A stretch of DNA of 16,045 nucleotides from Theodoxus fluviatilis. Lineage: Eukaryota > Mollusca > Gastropoda > Cycloneritida > Neritidae. The notes beneath the pieces were generated by a model. It did not search any database. It had not been told where the DNA came from and saw nothing but the letters and a program-made list of their open reading frames with translations. The position numbers and the translations under genes are program-made. Shown here in pieces: positions 1 to 8,781 of this stretch (its first letter is position 1; each line of letters starts with the position of its first letter). The stretch spans positions 1 through 16,045 of the forward strand of contig JAWQFJ010014877.1 in the NCBI GenBank assembly GCA_034096865.1, given 5' to 3'.

Positions 1-367
1 TTGTGTACATGTGTGTGGGTGGATGGGTGTGGCAATTCATGATCTTGTGTTCATATACACATTTTATGATGTCAGTTTGTGAGAAATACAAGTACTTGTA
101 AGGATACATCATGAAGATGTTGAGGCTTTCAGACTGACTAAACAGTGATTGCTGATTTATGAGATGTGGATCGGCAGAGTATTTCAAGCAAAGAAGACCC
201 GATGTGAATTTGTACTTACAAAAGCCCATGAACACTTATTTGTCAAAGAAAAGTCAACCTAATTTTTTATAAAGATGAATTTTTGCTTTTGATGTAGTTT
301 GTATGCATCTTTGTTGCGATTTCTGCATCACTTTGTATGAATTTTTCTTTCAAGTGCCCATACTTCA
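1..367. other. AT-rich sequence without a recognised gene; possible 3' UTR
   Basis: No usable reading frame or repeat is visible, apart from a short GT-rich run at the very start (about 3-30). It could be the 3' UTR that belongs to the AATAAA at 368, or plain intergenic DNA. Confidence 0.3.
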
Positions 368-373
368 AATAAA
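368..373 (+). promoter_or_regulatory. Possible polyadenylation signal (AATAAA)
   Basis: A canonical AATAAA hexamer is followed 25-40 bases downstream by a T/GT-rich stretch (about 399-413) of the kind that supports 3'-end cleavage. The preceding 360 bases are AT-rich and without a long frame, as a 3' UTR would be. If real, it ends a plus-strand gene whose coding part lies left of the window. AATAAA is common by chance in AT-rich DNA, so this is only a candidate. Confidence 0.3.
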
Positions 374-420
374 GCTTGTGCTCATTTGAAATCAAAGTAT
401 GGTTGTTTTTATTTCAATCC

Positions 421-514
421 ATCATTGTCGTCGTCTTTATTGTCATTATCATCACAATCATCATCATAATCAACATCATCGTCGTCGTCGTCGTCGTCAT
501 CATCATCATCATCT
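421..514. repeat. GTC/ATC trinucleotide microsatellite
   Basis: An imperfect run of ATC and GTC triplets becomes perfect over roughly 474-513, with about six GTC and then five ATC. It explains the isoleucine/valine-rich open frame that crosses it (376-687), which therefore is not evidence of a gene. Confidence 0.9.
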
Positions 515-1172
515 CTTATAAAGCTATACCCTTGATAATACGAATAACTCTAAGCGCTCAGTGGGTCACCCTGGCCAGGCAATCAATCCACGAGCTTGTC
601 GAAACAGGAAAGATACACTTGACTGAAAGAACGGAACTTCTTAATTACTTCCCGGGAATAACAAAAGCTCGGGCATTTCCCTCTTAAAGCTGCATTGCAC
701 TCACTCCAGTGCTTGACTGAGAATCACGGGACAATCCTTGTTTCCCAAGTGTATCCCACATTGCACAAAGGATGTCTTCCTTTGTCAACTACGAAAGGCA
801 TGACCTACATAAACGTTCCCGGTCCTCGAATCTGTTTTCATATACGCACGCAGGCAGACAGACTTAAATGCTATATTTGTGAGGCCTCCAGCTTATTACA
901 TTTACATGTTTAACTCTTTAGTTTAAGATGATAGATATATCTAATAATTTTTATTGGGAGTGGACATGTTTTTTGGCAACCAGATTGTGCGTGTGGTTTG
1001 TGCTCGATCGGCCAGGCTGATTGGAATGCACGGTTGAATTTGAATGCTCCGACCTTGTCCCCATGCTCTCCCGTAGCCTCTTCGGCTGCTTGGGGCCGCC
1101 CTTGCCTGAGCCACAGGAGCAGGCCCCCCAAAACCCAGCTGCCAGGGGTTCCAGCTGACGAGGGGAGCATCT
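515..1172. other. Unassigned sequence, locally GC-rich near 1040-1165
   Basis: No gene or known element is recognised. Short frames on both strands overlap each other around 910-1180. The stretch at 1040-1165 is more GC-rich than its surroundings and stays open on both strands, which is what GC-rich sequence does by chance. I see no splice-site pattern or domain that would favour one of them. Confidence 0.4.
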
Positions 1173-1229
1173 CATTCTAGTTCACTAGACTTCGCCTACC
1201 GGCGAAATACGGACTATGGTTCACAGAAT
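1173..1229 (-). repeat. Short hairpin cassette A flanked by 10-bp direct repeats
   Basis: The segment contains two small inverted repeats in tandem: TCTAGT/ACTAGA (1177-1190) and TTCGCC/GGCGAA around a TACC loop (1191-1206). GGGAGCATCT occurs on both sides, at 1163-1172 and 1230-1239, as a target-site duplication would. Positions 1173-1207 match, in inverted orientation, cassette B at 2036-2072. The family is not recognised. It could be a very short non-autonomous element, or the terminal part of a larger one with cassette B as its other end. Confidence 0.5.
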
Positions 1230-1239
1230 GGGAGCATCT

Positions 1240-2028
1240 AGCAGGTTCGGCCATATGTTTACTCTCATCGGCGTTGACAATTTGCGTTGGTTCGCGTCTT
1301 CGTTTCAAAGTATAATGTAGGCTGGGATTTCCGATACATGATGCCTGTAGTAGTGGTGGTGATGGTGTTTAGTCTATGAAAGCAGTGGTAGTGATTGTAC
1401 CCGACAGTTTTACTCAGACACTCTTGCCACTTCCTAGTGTTTTGCATCGACTTGAGACTTGAGGTCAGCATTTGTGGAAACGAAAATATATTTTGTTTGC
1501 ATCCCATTACATTTTTTTTCTTTAATGCCTGCTGATACCCACTCATTTTAGGGAGAGACGAATGGGGTAGGTGGGGTAGGTTGGTGGGGATGGGAGGTGG
1601 GGTGGGGGTGTTGTGTGATTACAAAGTCATAAACATGCTGCGTTTCTGTGCCATTCTGTAAACCCGAGTCAGTAGTATTGACTCTGGCACAGTTCGCAAT
1701 GAATGCGTAATAGGCTTGACCCTTGGCATTACAACCTTGCGCCAAAAATAGTTCGTTCTGATACTATTTTTCTCTCCACTTTTTACAGAAATCATTCAGA
1801 TGTAAAAACTTGTTTCCATTTCAACACAAACATTAATTTTATTGTATCGAATAAACGCTTGTTTGTTGTCTCAACAAGAGTAAGTTAAGAGTTTTGTGCG
1901 AAATAGTCCTAGAACTACTTTAACGGCGTATGTCAGGGAGCACATCGGCTATCCCACAAGCCTCTCGTGTCACCTCCGCTTGCATAAATTGGCTGAAAAC
2001 CTTCCATCACGTGATGTGAACTGTGCTA
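1240..2028. other. Unassigned sequence between the two hairpin cassettes
   Basis: No gene is recognised. The notable contents are the G-rich tract at 1564-1608 and an AATAAA at 1850-1855 followed by a GTTTGTTGTC stretch, which could be a chance polyadenylation-like signal. If cassettes A and B are the two ends of one element, this stretch is its interior and carries no transposase. Confidence 0.4.
1564..1608 (+). other. G-rich tract with G-quadruplex potential
   Basis: Six runs of at least three G (1564-1567, 1573-1576, 1586-1589, 1592-1594, 1599-1602, 1604-1608) lie within 45 bases, separated by 1 to 9 bases. Four of them easily meet the usual quadruplex pattern. The tract looks like a degenerate tandem of GGGGTAGGT. 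Confidence 0.6.
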
Positions 2029-2075
2029 GAGATACTTTTGCCGGTAGGCGAAATCTCTAGTTTACTAGAATGTTT
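2029..2075 (+). repeat. Short hairpin cassette B flanked by 8-bp direct repeats
   Basis: This is the inverted relative of cassette A: a hairpin (TTTTGCC, loop GGTA, GGCGAAA, 2036-2050s) followed by CTAGT-TT-ACTAG. The outer GAGAT/ATCTC pair (2029-2057) lengthens the stem. CTGTGCTA occurs on both sides, at 2021-2028 and 2076-2083. The direct repeats of A and B differ in sequence, which fits two separate insertions better than the two ends of one element. Family unknown. Confidence 0.5.
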
Positions 2076-2083
2076 CTGTGCTA

Positions 2084-2510
2084 TACAAATGACATTGTTT
2101 TAGCTTAATCAGTAACATTGCATTTTCCACTCAAATTGTCGTCGTCAGTTCAATAATCTTGCCTACTACATCCCTCAGTATAGGATGTGTTTTTTTCGTA
2201 GAAAGCTTTCGAGGCCAAATCTAGAAGTAAAAATAGCTTTGTTCACTCATTTGTACTCTGCCATGCTGTTTTTCTCTCCTTTAAGACAACATTAAAAGGA
2301 TGGCAAATTCCTTAACCAGTGGTACCCGGGCACCGATATCAAAATAATACTAATAGTGTGGACAGCGCCATTCACATCTATCTCTTCCCTCCAACCCCAA
2401 CCCCCTCCCCTCCGGATATGAGCAGTTGGCCCTAGGGCTGTGTTGAAATGCACGTTGGGAATGTGCAGTCCTGAGCCTGGCGGCAAGTCTGCTGCGGGTT
2501 GAAGAAGCCT
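2084..2510. other. Unassigned sequence with a C-rich tract at 2387-2410
   Basis: No gene is recognised. At 2387-2410 four C-runs (CCC, CCCC, CCCCC, CCCC) with loops of 5, 2 and 1 bases give quadruplex potential on the minus strand. Nothing else stands out. Confidence 0.5.
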
Positions 2511-2584
2511 GGTAGGCCCAATATAGATCCATGGTAGGCCCAATATAGATCCATGGTAGGCCCAATATAGATCCATGGTAGGCC
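2511..2584. repeat. 22-bp tandem repeat, about 3.4 copies
   Basis: Three identical 22-bp units start at 2511, 2533 and 2555, followed by a partial unit at 2577-2584. Each unit starts GGTAGGCCCAATATAG. The unit length is not a multiple of three, so one frame gives a repeating tryptophan/tyrosine-rich peptide; this is a translation by-product. The repeat abuts the reverse-transcriptase remnant to its right. Confidence 0.95.
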
Positions 2585-2760
2585 TAAGCAAATAGCCGTT
2601 GATCCAACGTAGACCTCATCCTGGGAACCTGCAACTGACCTTGCACTGTTTGCGTATTTTACGTCACGTTTGGGCTGAAAGGGTGAAATCATACCCTGAA
2701 TGTAACTCGGAGTAGCACCAGTCACAAATAAAAAAACTCGTGACAGCCAGTTGGTTGTTA
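2582..2760 (-). pseudogene. Remnant of a non-LTR retrotransposon ORF, end of the reverse-transcriptase region
   Basis: Read on the minus strand, an open frame contains ATPSYIQGMISPFQPKR, then ANSAR, then a V..S....Y pattern. This resembles the stretch just after the reverse-transcriptase domain in many animal non-LTR elements, where 'APSYI..L..PY.P.R.LRS' is followed by 'VPRSR.KTYGDRAF'. Family knowledge and the match are from memory, not a search. The usual KTYGDRAF core is badly eroded (EVYVGSTAI here) and the preceding segment seems shortened. About 45-60 codons remain. The frame runs on to the right into a microsatellite and to the left into the 22-bp repeat, neither of which is coding. 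It cannot be functional. It might instead be a chance resemblance. Confidence 0.4.
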
Positions 2761-2974
2761 ATTCTGGCTTGAACGGGCAGCCAGTGTTGGGCTGCGAGGA
2801 TTGGGGTGAATGCATCCTCTTCCTGGCACCAGATTTTCTGCGTGCTGGGCTGTACATGACTAACTGAGCCCTTTTTAGTAGAACGTGAGGCAAACCTAAT
2901 TGACTATTGCAATTATTAAAGTCGATGAAACAAAGGCGGGGGATGATCGGCCTTCGCAGCATCTTCTGTGAGGA
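2761..2974. other. Unassigned sequence before the microsatellite-headed repeat
   Basis: This is open on the minus strand in the same frame as the reverse-transcriptase remnant, but I recognise no motif in it. It may be a further decayed part of the same retrotransposon. Confidence 0.3.
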
Positions 2975-3216
2975 GATGGATGGATGGATGGATGGATGGA
3001 TGGATGGATGGATGGATGGTGTTTTACGGCCTATCAGCCTTAGTAGGCTATTTAAGGCCATTAAGCAAAAAAAAAATCACTAGAACAGTTTTGACCAAAC
3101 GCAAATCAATTCACGATATCCCTAGTTATTCGCCTCTTACGAAATGCGTAGGGAGATGCGGTGGGTCAATTCTTACCCCGAACCCACAGGGGGATCTGTG
3201 AGGAGGGGTCAGATCC
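2975..3216 (+). mobile_element. Dispersed repeat, copy 1, headed by a (GATG)n run
   Basis: A perfect (GATG)11 run (2975-3019) is followed by a unique body beginning GTGTTTTACGGCCTATCAGC. The body shares its order of blocks with copy 2: TTTTAC, ATCAGCCTT, TAGG, GGCCATT, CCCTAGTTATT, CGTAGGGAGA and ATTCTTAC..CC.AACCCACAGGGG. The copy ends at or after a perfect hairpin, GGATCTG (3192-3198) and CAGATCC (3210-3216) around an 11-base loop. It has no coding capacity. A microsatellite-containing non-autonomous element, such as those related to Helentrons or the bivalve 'pearl' family, is a reasonable analogy but not shown. Confidence 0.55.
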
Positions 3217-3440
3217 TGCCGATGTTCCCAATACTAAAGTGTGCTCAAGAAGGACCCATCTCTCTAAAAGACGATTTTTTAAAAGTCCCCAACCCTACCG
3301 CGAATGCTGCAATGTTCATGAGTACGAAATGCTGGCGAACGCTGGGTATTTCTCAATAATGATGCAAATAGCAGGCGAATGTGCTGAATAAATGCCAATT
3401 TAACGATAATGTCAAGTTACTTATCGGACCAATGAATTGC
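3217..3440. other. Unassigned spacer between the two dispersed-repeat copies
   Basis: Nothing is recognised. Overlapping short frames on the plus strand have no motif. Confidence 0.4.
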
Positions 3441-3662
3441 TGAATGAGTTGCTGAATGAATGAATGAAAGAATGAATGAATGAATGAATGAATGAATGAA
3501 TGAATGCTGAATGAATGAATGAATGAATGAATGAATGAATGAACGAACGAATGAATGAATGAATTAATGAATGAATGAATGAATGAATGAATGAACAAAC
3601 GAATGAATGAACGAATGAATGAATGAATGAATGAATGAACAAACGAATGAATGAATGAATGA
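3441..3662. repeat. (GAAT)n microsatellite
   Basis: About 220 bases of GAAT units with scattered substitutions (GAAC, AAAC, AATT) and small interruptions. On the minus strand it reads as repeating phenylalanine-isoleucine-histidine-serine in every frame, giving two spurious open frames (3353-3598 and 3421-3642). Confidence 0.95.
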
Positions 3663-3840
3663 GGTTTTACAACAAATCAGCTTTTGTATGCTATGTAGGG
3701 CCATTGATGAAGAAATCTCTGGAACTAGTCAGATCAAGTCAAGTCACTTTTTCCCTAGTTATTTGCATTTTCTAATCGCGTAGGGAGAGGCAGTGGGGCT
3801 ATTCTTACTCCCAACCCACAGGGGATTACCGGACCAAGGC
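3443..3840 (+). mobile_element. Dispersed repeat, copy 2, headed by (GAAT)n
   Basis: After the (GAAT)n head the body (3663-3840) begins GAGGTTTTACAACAAATCAGC and follows copy 1 block by block at roughly 65-75% by eye. The tail ATTCTTACTCCCAACCCAC (3801-3819) corresponds to copy 1 at 3170-3188. In copy 2 this tail is the first unit of the 40-bp minisatellite. The two copies carry different tetranucleotides at the same place, as when each copy grew its own microsatellite. Confidence 0.55.
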
Positions 3841-6126
3841 CAGACTACTCCCAACCCACAGGGGATTACCGGACCAAGTCCAGGCTACTCCCAACCCACA
3901 GGGGATTACCGGACCAAGTCCAGGCTACTCCCAACCCACAGGGGATTACCGGACCAAGTCCAGACTACTCCCAACCCACAGGGGATTACCGGACCAAGGC
4001 CAGACTACTCCCAACCCACAGGGGATTACCGGACCAAGTCCAGGCTACTCCCAACCCACAGGGGATTACCGGACCAAGTCCAGGCTACTCCCAACCCACA
4101 GGGGATTACCGGACCAAGTCCAGACTACTCCCAACCCACAGGGGATTACCGGACCAAGTCCAGGCTACTCCCAACCCACAGGGGATTACCGGACCAAGGC
4201 CAGGCTACTCCCAACCCACAGGGGATTACCGGACCAAGTCCAGGCTACTCCCAACCCACAGGGGATTACCGGACCAAGTCCAGGCTACTCCCAACCCACA
4301 GGGGATTACCGGACCAAGTCCAGACTACTCCCAACCCACAGGGGATTACCGGACCAAGGCCAGGCTACTCCCAACCCACAGGGGATTACCGGACCAAGTC
4401 CAGGCTACTCCCAACCCACAGGGGATTACCGGACCAAGGCCAGACTACTCCCAACCCACAGGGGATTACCGGACCAAGTCCAGGCTACTCCCAACCCACA
4501 GGGGATTACCGGACCAAGGCCAGACTACTCCCAACCCACAGGGGATTACCGGACCTAGGCCAGGCTACTCCCAACCCACAGGGGATTACCGGACCAAGTC
4601 CAGGCTACTCCCAATCCACAGGGGATTACCGGACCAAGTCCAAACTACTCCCAACCCACAGGGGATTACCGGACCAAGTCCAGGCTACTCCCAACCCACA
4701 GGGGATTACCGGACCAAGTCCAGACTACTCCCAACCCACAGGGGATTACCGGACCAAGTCCAGGCTACTCCCAACCCACAGGGGATTACCGGACCAAGGC
4801 CAGACTACTCCCAACCCACAAGGGATTACCGGACCAAGTCCAGGCTACTCCCAACCCACAGGGGATTACCGGACCAAGGCCAGACTACTCCCAACCCACA
4901 GGGGATTACCGGACCAAGTCCAGGCTACTCCCAACCCACAGGGGATTACCGGACCAAGTCCAGGCTACTCCCAACCCACAGGGGATTACCGGACCAAGGC
5001 CAGACTACTCCCAACCCACAGGGGATTACCGGACCAAGGCCAGACTACTCCCAACCCACAGGGGATTACCGGACCAAGTCCAGGCTACTCCCAACCCACA
5101 GGGGATTACCGGACCTAGGCCAGGCTACTCCCAACCCACAGGGGATTACCGGACCAAGTCCAGACTACTCCCAACCCACAGGGGATTACCGGACCAAGTC
5201 CAGACTACTCCCAACCCACAGGGGATTACCGGACCAAGTCCAGGCTACTCCCAACCCACAGGGGATTACCGGACCAAGTCCAGGCTACTCCCAACCCACA
5301 GGGGATTACCGGACCAAGTCCAGGCTACTCCCAACCCACAGGGGATTACCGGACCAAGTCCAGACTACTCCCAACCCACAGGGATTACCGGACCAAGTCC
5401 AGGCTACTCCCAACCCACAGGGGATTACCGGACCAAGTCTAGGCTACTCCCAACCCACAGGGGATTACCGGACCAAGGCCAGACTACTCCCAACCCACAG
5501 GGGATTACCGGACCAAGGCCAGACTACTCCCAACCCACAGGGGATTACCGGACCAAGTCCAGACTACTCCCAACCCACAGGGGATTACCGGACCAAGTCC
5601 AGGCTACTCCCAACCCACAGGGGATTATCAGACCAAGTCCAGGCTACTCCCAACCCACAGGGGATTACCGGACCAAGTCCAGGCTACTCCCAACCCACAG
5701 GGGATTACCGGACCAAGGCCAGACTACTCCCAACCCACAGGGGATTACCGGACCAAGGCCAGACTACTCCCAACCCACAGGGGATTACCGGACCAAGTCC
5801 AGACTACTCCCGACCCACAGGGGATTACCGGACCAAGTACAGGCTACTCCCAACCCACAGGGGATTACCGGACCAAGTACAGGCTACTCCCAACCCACAG
5901 GGGATTACCGGACCAAGTCCAGACTACTCCCAACCCACAGGGGATTACCGGACCAAGTCCAGACTACTCCCAACCCACAGGGGATTACCGGACCAAGTCC
6001 AGGCTACTCCCAACCCACCACAGGGGATTACCGGACCAAGTCCAAACTACTCCCAACCCACAGGGGATTACCGGACCAAGGCCAGACTACTCCCAACCCA
6101 CAGGGGATTACCGGACCAAGTCCAGG
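3805..6126. repeat. 40-bp minisatellite, 58 copies
   Basis: The units are head to tail, each CTACTCCCAACCCACAGGGG followed by ATTACCGGACCAAGTCCAGG. The length of 2322 bases equals 58 x 40 plus 2. The extra two bases come from one missing G near 5381 and a 3-base insertion near 6019. Two positions are dimorphic (AAGTCC or AAGGCC, and CAGG or CAGA). Rare variants are CCTAGGCC (units 19 and 33), GTACAGG (51 and 52), GTCTAGG (41), CCAAACT (21 and 56) and GATTATCAGACC (46). Each unit has one CCGG. A 441-codon open frame (3793-5118) arises because the unit lacks stops in any frame. It starts at GTG and ends where CCTAGGCC gives TAG, so it is not a gene. Confidence 0.97.
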
Positions 6127-8281
6127 CTGTTGAGTGAACGACACAGCGTCTGTGTTTCGTTGAAAAGGCTGGAGAACGCAGGTTTCGCTTCATGACTGAT
6201 TTGAGCGACACCCTGCATGCACAGCTGTGATGTGATCTGGCAAAAAATGCTCAAAGTCGCTGTAGTGAAACGCCAGAAAACACCTATAAAGTGTCTGACA
6301 TGATATTTGTCGAAATTGAGCTGTTATTTTCAGCTTCTAGGACCTTTTTCTGGTACGTACCTTTTATAGTTATGAAGATAATTGCAGCATAAAAAGTGGT
6401 TTCATTCACAGTTTTAGAGAAGTGCTCTCCCTTTCGTGTAGTCTGAATTGCACAGATTCTGCATGGGTTGCATCCAAAAATTTAATCCCCAGTGGCATCG
6501 TAACAGGTGCATATTGCGCAACTCTGAAAATGTCAGTTTTCTCTTTGCTTGCTCTGCTCACTCGCATTCATTCTTGTTGTAAAATAACTTTGTAAAACGC
6601 ATATTATCCCCGTTGCTTAGGACTTTTTACACTCACTGCCTCTATCAACTTCAAAGGCTATTCTAGCTGACAACAATCTGCAACATTTTCATTATGAACT
6701 ATCTGGTTTCTATCATTCTTGCACCGATTTCCAGCTCGATTTCTAGTTATTAGAAAACCCGCAACAAACTATTAGCTCAGACATCTTCAAATCCGATTGT
6801 ATGTATCTTTTGCGGGATCAGGTCACACTTTTTTTCTCAGTTTTGTGATCGTGGCAAATGTTAACGGGGTTAACCAATAGGAGCAATGTAGAAGATTCAG
6901 CAACTATCTGTCTCCTGTTTCTTCTCTTTGGTCCTCAAAGAGTAGGACCCTCATGTCTCTGAAAATTGAGCATGCATTACGGGCAACGATTATGATGACG
7001 ACGATGATGACAACGATCTCACACCTCAGTGAGACTTCCAGGACCTGAAGGTTTTTAAGCCATTTATTGAGAATACGCATCACACAGAAAAGGATGAATA
7101 ACAGCCTTTCGCCAAAGCACAAAACTGGACCAATGAAAATCATATATGCCCAGAAGTCGATTCGACATCTGTAACAAAACAGTAGGCGTATACTATGCAC
7201 GAAAGTTGTGACCGACAAAAGCTACTAATCGTGCTTACAACATCAAGATTATAACTTCTTGCACATGAAATATACTTGTGAGTTTGTTGGCCTTAAAAAG
7301 CTATATCAACAAAATATCAAAACGGACGTTGTGACTCTCGTATGGACTTGTTATTCAATAAATGGCGCTACAGTTTCACTTCTGTCGAATGGCGATGCAG
7401 TCATTGAAAAGCAAGCAAGCCGTAACTACTGTGTTCCTATACACGGATACAAGTGCTTCGATGCAGGCACATAGTAAATGGTACATGACTCAACAATACA
7501 GCAGAGTTGTGCTAACAGCATGAGATCAACTAACACAGGCATGGAGGACGCTCATCTGCAAAGAATCGGCCGCTGTACGATATCTACAGTGTTTGCTATT
7601 TTTATTATACACATCACCACACTTCAAACATAGCAAATGAACCAAGGTCTTAACTCACCATTGCCAGTATAACGTCAAAGACTAGAAGAAGCAACTGACG
7701 ACGACGAATACGACGACAACGACAACAACGACAATGTTCTGTCCTCTGACAATTGGGATGCCCGGCACAAATGACAAAGTTGATGTTACTTGCATTCATC
7801 TTTGCAGTTCAAAGGGACTGTATTTGGTCACCAAGAACACAGAAAAGGCCAGTCACGTTCAAAGTTACCTTTGATGTTGAGTGTGCAAGTTGTAGGACTT
7901 TCCTGCTAAGACCTGCGCACAAGGTTTTCTTCACAACACCAAATCAATGTCTACCTATAAAATAGTTTACGAAGGTTAACGGTTTCTGTCCTATTATCTG
8001 TGTAGATCACAGACTGTCGTCGCCTGATACGGGCTCAACGGATGCCAGACTGATGCAAAAACCCTTGTCCATTTGTCGGAATCATCAATAGATGGGAGGG
8101 TGGATTACATAGAACAAGCCAACGAGTATTAATCAGCAAACACAAGTGATATGAGATTCAGGAAGACTTGGTCAACGAACACCGCGAGCCGCCGTGCCAT
8201 TGGGCCGGTACCTGCAGTGCCGTGCGGAGATCCGAGACTTGTGTGTCATGAAACCTGAAGATGCGATGACAGGCGACTCAC

Positions 8282-8337
8282 CAACCAAATCGTTTCCGGA
8301 AGGGAACAATTTTGGTGTTGTAGTATTCCGCTGTTGC
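8282..8337 (-). other. Exon-like segment with consensus splice sites (left-arm copy)
   Basis: On the minus strand this 56-base segment is preceded by a polypyrimidine run ending CTTCCAG and followed by GTGAGT. It is the mirror copy of 10809-10864, and the details are given there. Confidence 0.2.
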
Positions 8338-8719
8338 CTGGAAGCAAGCGATGAAAAAAAAAAGAATCATAAAAGTGCAGGGACTGGAAAACGGGCCTAG
8401 ATTAATCACAGATGAAAGATAAGAAAATGTAGTCGTGTTGTTAATTCTGCTCTTAATTCCATAACTCCCATACAAACCCTTCTCATAAATATGTTTATCT
8501 CTTCAAGTGTGTTGATGAAGCAAATGTAGGACTTATCCAAGACAACGACGAGGCAGCGTATCGTTCATCCATCGACCATCTGCTCACGTCGTGCAAAAAA
8601 CGTCATCTGCACTCAATGCTAAGTAAACAAAGGGCGAAACTGTGGACTTAGGAAAGAAAGAAGACCAGTCGGCGCCTTTCAATGCTGGAAAATAAATCAT
8701 AGAGACTATTGAGAATGTC

Positions 8720-8781
8720 AAATATATGCATGTTAGTATAGCAGATCTCCAAATATCTGCATGTTAGTATATCAGATCTCC
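8720..8781. repeat. 31-bp tandem duplication in the left arm
   Basis: Two adjacent 31-bp copies (8720-8750 and 8751-8781) share GCATGTTAGTATA and CAGATCTCC and differ at two positions. The mirror pair sits at 10365-10426. The duplication therefore predates the arm duplication or was copied by conversion. Confidence 0.9.

Noticed and set aside
3353..3642. Two open frames of repeating histidine-serine-phenylalanine-isoleucine.
   Set aside because: They are translations of the (GAAT)n microsatellite.
3793..5118. A 441-codon open frame with proline/glycine/threonine-rich repeats, which looks like a secreted repeat protein.
   Set aside because: It is the 40-bp minisatellite read through. The unit has no stop in any frame, the start codon is GTG rather than ATG, and the frame ends only where a rare variant unit happens to give TAG.
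3805..6126. Regular 40-bp repeats considered as a CRISPR array.
   Set aside because: The units are head to tail with no unique spacers, and no cas genes are present. The setting is eukaryotic.
6904..7218. A 104-codon hydrophobic frame mirrored at 11928-12242, considered as a membrane protein.
   Set aside because: It starts at TTG, its valine/isoleucine run comes from a GTC/ATC-type triplet repeat, and it has no recognisable family.
7259..7474. A cysteine-containing 71-codon frame with a vaguely immunoglobulin-like spacing (WTC ... YKC.DAGT).
   Set aside because: It starts at TTG (the first ATG is at 7265), has no convincing splice acceptor and is too short for a full Ig domain. The resemblance is too weak to call.
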